Shown here: one piece after another, positions 7,245 to 13,300 of the stretch
Layout of the letters: each line of letters opens with the position of its first letter
Numbering within the stretch: the stretch's first letter is position 1
Assembly: GCA_030527565.1 (NCBI GenBank)
Contig: JAUNAO010000013.1
Coordinates: forward strand, 1-14,950
Origin: Candidatus Saccharimonadota bacterium
GTDB lineage: Bacteria; Patescibacteriota; Saccharimonadia; Saccharimonadales; Saccharimonadaceae
Reading direction: 5' to 3'
Length of the DNA stretch: 14,950 bases
Translations under genes and position numbers: made by a program
Notes under the pieces: generated by a model
What the model saw: only the letters and a program-made list of their open reading frames with translations
Told to the model about the DNA's origin: nothing
Database searches by the model: none

Positions 7245-8996
7245 ATGTTTAAATTATTTAGATTTCTCAAGCCATATTGGTGGCAGACGGTTTTATTGAT
7301 CACGGCTACGGCGGTGCAGGTTTATACTACCCTGCAATTACCGGCGTTGACTGCGGATATCATCAATAACGGGATTGTTACCGGAAATATTGACTATATT
7401 TTACAAGTTGGCATTAATATGATGTTGCTCGCTTTGTTATCTGCTGTGTGTTCGATAGTGTCTGGTTTTTTCTCAGCAAGAGTCGGGGCGAGTTTCTCAA
7501 AAGATGTTCGTGCTGCAATTTTTACAAAAATTATTAATCTGAACCTTGCGGACTTAAAAAATTTTAATACCGCATCGTTGACAAATCGGACGACCAACGA
7601 CGTTAATCAAGTTCAACAAACTATGATGATGATGCTATCAATGATGATACGCGCGCCGCTCTTTTGTATTATTTCACTTGTAATGGCTTTGAAGGTCGCA
7701 CCGGATATGAGTTGGATTATTGTGCTGGGAGTTATTACGATTCTTGGAACAACAATTTCGATAATGTCGTTTGTCGTACCAAAATTTAAAATTTTTCAAA
7801 AATTGCTTGATCGCATTACTCTTTTGACGCGAGAAAATTTAACTGGACTTCGGGTGATTCGTGCCTTTAATAACGAGAGAATTGAAAAACGAAAATTTGA
7901 AAAAACTAACGACGATTTAACGCGGATTATGATTTTTGTTGACAAAGTTATGAAGTTGATGAATCCGATTATAAATTTTGTAATGAACGGTGCTACACTT
8001 TTATGTACTTTTATTGGTATTACACTTCTCACGAAAGATTTTGCGTATCTCGGAAATATGTCGGCATTCGCGCAATATGTTACGCACGTAATGATGTCGT
8101 TCTTGATGCTTTCAATGTTCTTTGTGATGTTGCCGCGCGCAAATGTTTCGGCGGGACGCATTAATGAAGTCTTGAAAATGCCCGGTGAAATCCATTGGAA
8201 AGAAAAGACACATGGGGTGCCAGAAAAATTACCGTCAGTCGAATTTAGAAATGTTGATTTTAGTTATGATGGAGCGGAAGAAAAAGTACTTGAAAATGTT
8301 TCGTTTGTTGCCAAGGCGGGCGAGACGACGGCATTTATTGGTTCGACTGGATCGGGGAAGTCTACTTTAATTAATTTGGTGCCGCGATTTTACGAGGCTA
8401 CGGCGGGAGAAGTTTTGGTGAACGGCATCAACATTCGTGATTACGCGAAAGAAGATTTGATGACGAAAATTGGGTTAGTTCCGCAAAAGGGTTTATTGTT
8501 TTCTGGCACCGTAAAATCAAATATTATATTCGGAGCACCGGAAGCAACCGATAAACAAATGAAAAAAGCGGCAAAGATTGCGCAGGCTGCGAACTTTATT
8601 GAAAAATTACCTGGTAAATATAATGCGCGGATTGCGCAAGGCGGGAGCAATGTTTCGGGCGGACAAAAGCAACGACTTTCGATCGCGCGCGCAATTTGCA
8701 AAAATCCGGATATTTATATATTTGATGATTCATTCTCAGCGCTTGATATGAAAACTGACGCAAAATTGCGGCAGGCCTTAGAGCCGGTAACGCGAGACGC
8801 GGCGGTCCTGATTGTTGCGCAACGAGTTTCAACAATCAAAAATGCTGAGCAGATTATTGTGCTCGATTCTGGGAAAGTAGTCGGTAAAGGAAAACATCTT
8901 GAGCTTTTGAAAAAATGCAAGGTTTATCAGGGAATCGTAAAATCGCAACTTTCCGACCAAGAATTCGAAAAAGAAATGAAGGAGGCGTATGCCTAA
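7245..8996 (+). CDS. ABC exporter half-transporter, degenerate-NBD subunit
   Basis: A 583-residue type IV ABC exporter half-transporter: six membrane helices (about 1-310) and one nucleotide-binding domain (about 330-565). Walker A is GSTGSGKST (366-374), the Q-loop region is VPQKGLLFSGT, and the signature NVSGGQ (469-474) is canonical. Walker B is IYIFDD, with Asp495 where the catalytic Glu belongs. The switch His is replaced by Gln526 (VAQRVST). Those two changes mark the degenerate subunit of heterodimeric exporters such as BmrCD, LmrCD, EfrAB and TM287/288. The partner gene follows with an 8-base overlap. The transported substrate is unknown; multidrug or lipid/peptide export are the usual possibilities. 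No alternative start has a better ribosome-binding site than ATG 7245. Confidence 0.93.
   Translation: MFKLFRFLKPYWWQTVLLITATAVQVYTTLQLPALTADIINNGIVTGNIDYILQVGINMMLLALLSAVCSIVSGFFSARVGASFSKDVRAAIFTKIINLNLADLKNFNTASLTNRTTNDVNQVQQTMMMMLSMMIRAPLFCIISLVMALKVAPDMSWIIVLGVITILGTTISIMSFVVPKFKIFQKLLDRITLLTRENLTGLRVIRAFNNERIEKRKFEKTNDDLTRIMIFVDKVMKLMNPIINFVMNGATLLCTFIGITLLTKDFAYLGNMSAFAQYVTHVMMSFLMLSMFFVMLPRANVSAGRINEVLKMPGEIHWKEKTHGVPEKLPSVEFRNVDFSYDGAEEKVLENVSFVAKAGETTAFIGSTGSGKSTLINLVPRFYEATAGEVLVNGINIRDYAKEDLMTKIGLVPQKGLLFSGTVKSNIIFGAPEATDKQMKKAAKIAQAANFIEKLPGKYNARIAQGGSNVSGGQKQRLSIARAICKNPDIYIFDDSFSALDMKTDAKLRQALEPVTRDAAVLIVAQRVSTIKNAEQIIVLDSGKVVGKGKHLELLKKCKVYQGIVKSQLSDQEFEKEMKEAYA
8979..8985 (+). 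promoter_or_regulatory. Shine-Dalgarno of the second ABC gene
   Basis: AAGGAGG three bases before ATG 8989, inside the end of the first ABC gene. It fixes the start in the overlap and contrasts with the absence of any such sequence before the first gene of the pair. Confidence 0.75.
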
Positions 8997-10758
8997 AGCT
9001 CAAAAAGTCGAGAAGCCAAAACATTTTAAGAAAACTTTGAAAATTTTAGTTTCGTCGCTAAAAAAGTACGGTTGGGCGATTCTTGCGGCGGTAATTTTGT
9101 CGATTGGCGCAGCAGTGGTTGGAATTTTTATTCCAAGAATCCTTGGCGACATGACAAACATTGCGGTTTCGACTTATCCGGAGATTGATTTTGGCGCGAT
9201 CGCTGGGAAAGTTTGGCTAACTGTTGGATTATTATTAATGGCTGGGGTGCTGAGTTATATCGAAGGCGTTATTTTGACAATTGTTTCGGCACGTTGGACG
9301 GAAAATTTAAGAAATCAAATTATTGATAAAATTAATCGTTTGCCGATTTCGTATTTTGATAAACATAAATATGGCGATACGTTGTCCTTAATGACGAATG
9401 ATGTCGATGTTTTAGCGACGAGCCTGTCGCAGCAAATCACAAACTTAACTTCACACATAGCCACGTTAATTGGCGTCGTAGTAATGATGCTGACGATTTC
9501 GGTGCCATTGTCGCTGGTTGCGTTTATTACTCTGCCGATTTCTTTAGTTGTGATTGGAAAAATTACAAAATTTGCACAAAAGTATTTTGTCGAACGACAA
9601 AAAATACTTGGCGAACTGGATGGACGAATTGAAGAAGATTATTCCGGCGAATTAGTTATTAAGGCGAATTCTTATGAGCAAACCGCGATTGAAACTTTTA
9701 ACGACGTAAATAATGAGCTTGCGAGGGCTGCAGGAAAGGCGCAATTTTATTCGACCTTGTCATTCCCGGCAACGCATATTATTACGAATTTAATCTATGT
9801 TGCCGTTGCGGCGCTCGGTGGTGTTTTTGTGGTTGAAGGCAAAATTACGATTGGCGGGATTCAAGCTTTCATTCAATATGTATCGAGCTTTAACCATCCA
9901 ATCACGGAAATCGCGCAAACTATGTCGACAATGCAGGGAATGTTTGCTTCGGCCGAGCGAGTATTTGATTTTCTCGCAGAGGAAGAAGAGGAAGCAGATC
10001 CAGAGTCATCTCTCGTTATAGAAAAAATGCGTGGCGCGGTCGAGTTTCATGATGTATGTTTTAGCTACGACAAAAAGACTCCAGTAATTAAGAATTTTTC
10101 GGCGAAGATCGAGCCTGGGATGCAGGTTGCGATTGTTGGGCCGACCGGCGCTGGTAAAACTACAATGATTAATCTATTGATGCGTTTTTATGAACCAGAT
10201 TCTGGGTATATTACGATCGATGGAGTGCCAATCCGAGAAATGAAGAGGGCGGATGTAAGAAAGATGTTTGGGATGGTTTTGCAGGATACCTGGCTGTTTT
10301 CTGGAACGGTCGAGGAGAACTTGCGTTACGGTAGGCACGCAGCGACGCTTGAGGATATCAAAAAGGCATCCCGCGCAAGTAACGCCTATCACGTGATCGA
10401 GGCTTTGCCGAAAGCCTACAAGGCAGAAATTTCGGAAGATTCAGACAATATTTCGGCGGGGGAGAAACAACTTATTACGATTGCGCGAGCAATGGTTGCG
10501 GAACCACCAATGATGATTTTAGATGAGGCGACTTCGAATGTTGATACGCGAACTGAACAACTCATCCAAGAATCTTTTGAAAAATTGACAAAGAAACGAA
10601 CCTCGTTCGTAATTGCGCATCGGCTTTCGACGATCCGAAATTCGGATTTAATTCTCGTAATGAAAGATGGGAATATTGTCGAGCAGGGGAATCATAATGA
10701 GCTATTAAAATTAAACGGTTTCTATGCCGAATTATATAACTCACAATTTGCTGGTTAG
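8989..10758 (+). CDS. ABC exporter half-transporter, catalytic-NBD subunit
   Basis: A 589-residue half-transporter with a basic N-terminal tail (about 1-25), six membrane helices (about 26-320) and a nucleotide-binding domain (about 345-585). Walker A is GPTGAGKTT (384-392), the Q-loop segment is VLQDTWLFSGT, Walker B is MMILDEATSNVD with catalytic Glu513, and the switch His is His544 in IAHRLST. The signature is NISAGEKQL (from 487), so LSGGQ has become ISAGE. Combined with its partner, this gives one complete ATP site (this Walker A/B with the partner's VSGGQ) and one degenerate site (the partner's Walker A/B with this ISAGE), as in TM287/288-type exporters. The gene ends 4 bases before the convergent ung stop. 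Confidence 0.94.
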   Translation: MPKAQKVEKPKHFKKTLKILVSSLKKYGWAILAAVILSIGAAVVGIFIPRILGDMTNIAVSTYPEIDFGAIAGKVWLTVGLLLMAGVLSYIEGVILTIVSARWTENLRNQIIDKINRLPISYFDKHKYGDTLSLMTNDVDVLATSLSQQITNLTSHIATLIGVVVMMLTISVPLSLVAFITLPISLVVIGKITKFAQKYFVERQKILGELDGRIEEDYSGELVIKANSYEQTAIETFNDVNNELARAAGKAQFYSTLSFPATHIITNLIYVAVAALGGVFVVEGKITIGGIQAFIQYVSSFNHPITEIAQTMSTMQGMFASAERVFDFLAEEEEEADPESSLVIEKMRGAVEFHDVCFSYDKKTPVIKNFSAKIEPGMQVAIVGPTGAGKTTMINLLMRFYEPDSGYITIDGVPIREMKRADVRKMFGMVLQDTWLFSGTVEENLRYGRHAATLEDIKKASRASNAYHVIEALPKAYKAEISEDSDNISAGEKQLITIARAMVAEPPMMILDEATSNVDTRTEQLIQESFEKLTKKRTSFVIAHRLSTIRNSDLILVMKDGNIVEQGNHNELLKLNGFYAELYNSQFAG

Positions 10759-10762
10759 AATT

Positions 10763-11410
10763 TTACCATTCGATTTCGGTTAAACCATGGTCGCGGAGAA
10801 ACTGATTAGTTTTTGAAAAATGATGGTTACCAAAAAATCCAGCGTGCGCGGAAAGCGGAGATGGGTGTGGCGATTCGAGGATGAGGTGCTTCGACTGATC
10901 GATCAATCCTTTTTTATTTCTTGCATCGCGGCCCCACAAAATAAAAACTAAATTCGGCCTAGTTTCGTTTAGATATTTGATGACTTCGGTTGTAAAAATC
11001 TCCCAACCTTTCCCGCGGTGCGAGCCGGCCCTATGCGCTTCAACAGTTAAAACGGTATTCAGTAATAAGACGCCTTGAGTTTGCCAATTTCTTAGTGAGC
11101 CGGTTAGATTTTTATGCGAACCGATGTCGTCGTCAATTTCTTTATAGATATTAATGAGTGACGGCGGAATTTTTTCGGTGCGCGGAACCGAAAAAGCAAG
11201 TCCTTCGGCAGCGCCTGGGGTATGATATGGATCTTGGCCAAGAATGACAACTTTTACATCGTTTAAATCGGTTGTGAAGGCTGAGAAAACTAGAGATTTT
11301 CTCGGAAAAATAGTTTTCGTCTCATACTCTGCAGTTAAAAACTTTGAAAGTTCTTTAAAATAAGGTTTGTTGAATTCAGAATTTAAAAATGTTTTCCAAC
11401 TCTCATGCAT
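10763..11410 (-). CDS. ung: Uracil-DNA glycosylase, family 1
   Basis: Removes uracil from DNA and starts base-excision repair in the cytoplasm. The 215-residue protein is near the family length. It has the water-activating motif GQDPYH (58-63, catalytic Asp60), the conserved LLLN (115-118), the FILWG strand, and the DNA-intercalation loop HPSPLS (182-187, catalytic His182). The IPPSL segment (81-85) corresponds to the proline-rich loop that compresses the DNA backbone. The ATG at 11410 coincides with the predicted transcription start, so the mRNA should be leaderless. It lies divergently from tdk-tmk and near a dCMP deaminase gene; that deaminase would produce dUMP, which fits a role in controlling uracil in DNA. 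Confidence 0.97.
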   Translation of the reverse strand: MHESWKTFLNSEFNKPYFKELSKFLTAEYETKTIFPRKSLVFSAFTTDLNDVKVVILGQDPYHTPGAAEGLAFSVPRTEKIPPSLINIYKEIDDDIGSHKNLTGSLRNWQTQGVLLLNTVLTVEAHRAGSHRGKGWEIFTTEVIKYLNETRPNLVFILWGRDARNKKGLIDQSKHLILESPHPSPLSAHAGFFGNHHFSKTNQFLRDHGLTEIEW

Positions 11411-11416
11411 AAAATA

Positions 11417-11422
11417 ATTATA
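11417..11422 (-). promoter_or_regulatory. -10 element of ung
   Basis: A perfect TATAAT on the minus strand, seven bases before the A of the ung ATG, with only a weak -35 (TTTTCC at plus 11440-11445, 17-base spacing). Transcription should start at or within a base or two of the initiation codon. Confidence 0.6.
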
Positions 11423-11427
11423 CCTTG

Positions 11428-11449
11428 TGATATAATTATGGAAAAGAGG
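11428..11449 (+). promoter_or_regulatory. Extended -10 promoter and ribosome-binding site of tdk-tmk
   Basis: TGATATAAT at 11428-11436 is a full extended -10 without a clear -35. Transcription should start near 11443, just ahead of the Shine-Dalgarno AAGAGG (11444-11449) that precedes ATG 11454. The promoter is back-to-back with the ung -10 within 20 bases. Confidence 0.6.
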
Positions 11450-11453
11450 TAAT

Positions 11454-12044
11454 ATGGCGAAATTGTATTTTCGATATGGTGCAATGGGGTGCGGAAAAAC
11501 GATGCAGCTACTGCAAGTTGCTTTTAATTATGAAGAACGCGGACATCAAGTTTGTGTGATAAAACCAGCTACGGATATTAAAAATGGTACAAAACTATTA
11601 ACGCGGATTGGACCAGAACGAGAGACAGATTTTTGTTTTTCGCGAGAGATGAATCTATTCAATGAGATTAAGAAAAAATATAGGAAAGCCCACTGTATCT
11701 TAGTTGATGAAGCGCAGTTTTTAACTCCTAGGCAAGCTGACGAGTTAATGCGGGTCACAATCGAACTTAATATTCCGGTAATGGCGTATGGACTCCGCTT
11801 AAATTTCCGGCAAGATGATGGCGGGTTTGAAGGGGCGACTAGATTATTACAAATTGCGCACGATATTGAGGAGCTGAAAACGATTTGTGAATGTGGCAAA
11901 AAAGCAACGTTCAATTCGCGATGGTTGAATGGGAAATTAGTTGCGGATGGTCCGGATATTTTGATTGATGACGGAACGAATGAAATTAAATATCGGGCAA
12001 TCTGTCCGGCTTGTTATGCTAAATACTTAAAGGAGTCTGAATAA
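11454..12044 (+). CDS. tdk: Thymidine kinase
   Basis: Type II (TK1-like) thymidine kinase, 196 residues, which phosphorylates salvaged thymidine to dTMP. The P-loop is GAMGCGKT (9-16). The catalytic base is Glu86 in ILVDEAQF. The lasso region YGLRLNFRQDDGGFEGA (112-128) covers the substrate site, where the family commonly has FxGS. The structural zinc site is formed by Cys145, Cys147, Cys184 and Cys187 (CECGKKA and CPAC). The promoter and ribosome-binding site lie immediately upstream. The stop TAA overlaps the ATG of the next kinase gene by one base, so the thymidine-to-dTDP route would be made from one message. The protein should be cytoplasmic. Confidence 0.96.
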   Translation: MAKLYFRYGAMGCGKTMQLLQVAFNYEERGHQVCVIKPATDIKNGTKLLTRIGPERETDFCFSREMNLFNEIKKKYRKAHCILVDEAQFLTPRQADELMRVTIELNIPVMAYGLRLNFRQDDGGFEGATRLLQIAHDIEELKTICECGKKATFNSRWLNGKLVADGPDILIDDGTNEIKYRAICPACYAKYLKESE

Positions 12045-12664
12045 TGTATATTGTAGTTGAAGGACAAGATGGAACTGGTAAGTCAACGCAGGCGAAAAAA
12101 TTAACGGAATATTTCGAAGCGCAGGGCAAAAAAGTCGTGCATTATGGCGAAGGCGGTACGGATAGCGATGATGAGTTTGTTGTAGAAATCGCGCGATTGA
12201 ATTATGGTTCGCATCAAAATATCGATAACCGGACTCGAGTTCTATTGTATTTAGTGAATCGGTACGAGCAGTGGCGGAAGTTAGCAGAGCCAACTTTGAA
12301 AGAAGGCGGGATTGTTATTGTGACGCGGAATTGGTTTTCGACTTTAATTTATGAAGGATATTGCGGCGGAGTTTCACGTTCATTGATTACAAAAGTTCAC
12401 AAAACCGTGATGCCAGAAAGATATTTTAATCCGGATAAAACTTTTGTTTTAACCTTGGATGAAGACAAGCAGGCTGAACGCTTGGGTGTGCAGGATAATA
12501 ATAAATGGTCGCGAAAAGAAGAGTTTTGGAAATCGAAAGGCGGAGAATTCCAGAAGAAATTAAATCAAGGCTACCGAAATATTATTAAGGATTTTGACGT
12601 GATCGAAATTGATGCAAACGGAGCGATTGATGAAGTATTCGAAAAAATCAAAAGTTATTTCTAA
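12044..12664 (+). CDS. tmk: Thymidylate kinase-like (dTMP kinase) P-loop protein
   Basis: A 206-residue nucleoside-monophosphate kinase; the likely reaction is dTMP to dTDP. The P-loop reads VEGQDGTGKST (5-15), the thymidylate kinase form of Walker A. LLYLVNRYEQW (68-78) is the equivalent of the substrate-binding helix that usually contains ADRxxH. The strand that normally ends in DR(Y/F) reads VIVTRNWFSTLIYEG, keeping the Arg but replacing the Asp with Thr94. The LID region near 145-180 is basic and glutamine-rich. Residues 35-45 contain an acidic insertion (GEGGTDSDDE). AAGGAG at 12030-12035 precedes the ATG by 8 bases. Context with tdk supports the assignment, but the altered motif leaves room for a different monophosphate substrate. 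Confidence 0.82.
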   Translation: MYIVVEGQDGTGKSTQAKKLTEYFEAQGKKVVHYGEGGTDSDDEFVVEIARLNYGSHQNIDNRTRVLLYLVNRYEQWRKLAEPTLKEGGIVIVTRNWFSTLIYEGYCGGVSRSLITKVHKTVMPERYFNPDKTFVLTLDEDKQAERLGVQDNNKWSRKEEFWKSKGGEFQKKLNQGYRNIIKDFDVIEIDANGAIDEVFEKIKSYF

Positions 12665-13209
12665 ATCCATTTAATTAGACGCTTATATTCTTCGGAATCT
12701 TTTTCGTAAGAATCGATAATGTCTTCAATATAAGTTTTGCCGTTTTTGAAATTCAAAGTTTCAACATCCGGCATCGCGGCGAGAAGACGAACGATCGCTT
12801 CGTCGGTTTCGATGTTGGTCATTGATTTTTTGGGATCGGAAGAATGGGAATGAACGCGGAGTTCACCATAAACAAAACGTTTAATCCCCGCCTGTAGACA
12901 ATATTTCAGACAGTTTTCACAAGTCGCGACACGGTTATATAATGTGCAGCCGGATAAATCTTGGTGCGCAAAAATCAAAGCATTCATCTCGGAATGAATC
13001 GCAAAATAATATTTCATTGGACGTTCGCTGAGTGTCATTTTTGTTTCATCGGCGCCTTGAATCATGCCGTTATAACCAAGCGAGACAACTCGTTTTCTAG
13101 GATCGACGATCACGCAACCCATTTTCGAGGACGGGTCCTTCGATTTCTCGGCCACGGTCTCGGCGATTTTCATAAAATATTCATCCCACCGTCGTTGTTT
13201 TTCGCTCAT
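12661..13209 (-). CDS. dCMP/cytidine deaminase family protein
   Basis: A 182-residue zinc deaminase of the deoxycytidylate deaminase type, expected to convert dCMP to dUMP and feed dTMP synthesis. DPSSKMGCVIV and GYNGM are the family's N-terminal blocks. The zinc site is His72 with proton-shuttling Glu74 in HSEMNAL, plus Cys97 and Cys100 in TCENCLKYC. The usual Pro before the first of those cysteines is Thr here, and HAE is HSE. A C-terminal tail of about 55 residues extends beyond the deaminase core. The gene is convergent with the tmk-like gene and shares 4 bases with it, the two stop codons overlapping. The ATG has no Shine-Dalgarno sequence and lies next to the predicted transcription start. 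A cytosine- or riboflavin-type deaminase is less likely given the neighbours. Confidence 0.87.
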   Translation of the reverse strand: MSEKQRRWDEYFMKIAETVAEKSKDPSSKMGCVIVDPRKRVVSLGYNGMIQGADETKMTLSERPMKYYFAIHSEMNALIFAHQDLSGCTLYNRVATCENCLKYCLQAGIKRFVYGELRVHSHSSDPKKSMTNIETDEAIVRLLAAMPDVETLNFKNGKTYIEDIIDSYEKDSEEYKRLIKWI

Positions 13210-13218
13210 AATGTCTTA

Positions 13219-13227
13219 ATTATATCA
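13219..13227 (-). promoter_or_regulatory. Extended -10 promoter of the dCMP deaminase gene
   Basis: TGATATAAT on the minus strand, identical to the extended -10 of tdk. The predicted start near 13212 leaves about three bases before the ATG, so the message would be leaderless or nearly so. Confidence 0.6.
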
Positions 13228-13244
13228 TAAGCAGAAGGTGGGGG

Positions 13245-13274
13245 TTGATTTTTGGAGCGGGATATGACTATAAT
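13245..13274 (+). promoter_or_regulatory. Promoter of the cutinase-like gene
   Basis: TTGATT at 13245-13250 and a perfect TATAAT at 13269-13274 are separated by 18 bases, one of the clearest -35/-10 pairs in the window. Transcription should start near 13281, leaving a leader of about 20 bases that carries the ribosome-binding site. Confidence 0.6.
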
Positions 13275-13291
13275 GCGACAAAATTTAAAAT

Positions 13292-13296
13292 GGGAG
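13292..13296 (+). promoter_or_regulatory. Ribosome-binding site of the cutinase-like gene
   Basis: GGGAG four bases before ATG 13301. It supports this start over the in-frame ATG at 13325, which would remove the basic n-region of the signal peptide. Confidence 0.6.
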
Positions 13297-13300
13297 AAAA

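Noticed and set aside
7796..8161. Minus-strand open frame of 121 codons opposite the first ABC gene
   Set aside because: It mirrors the membrane-domain codons of the ABC protein and has no motif or start signal.
11546..11914. Minus-strand open frame of 122 codons opposite tdk
   Set aside because: It is a shadow of the thymidine kinase gene, whose P-loop, DEAQF and zinc cysteines are all in the plus frame.
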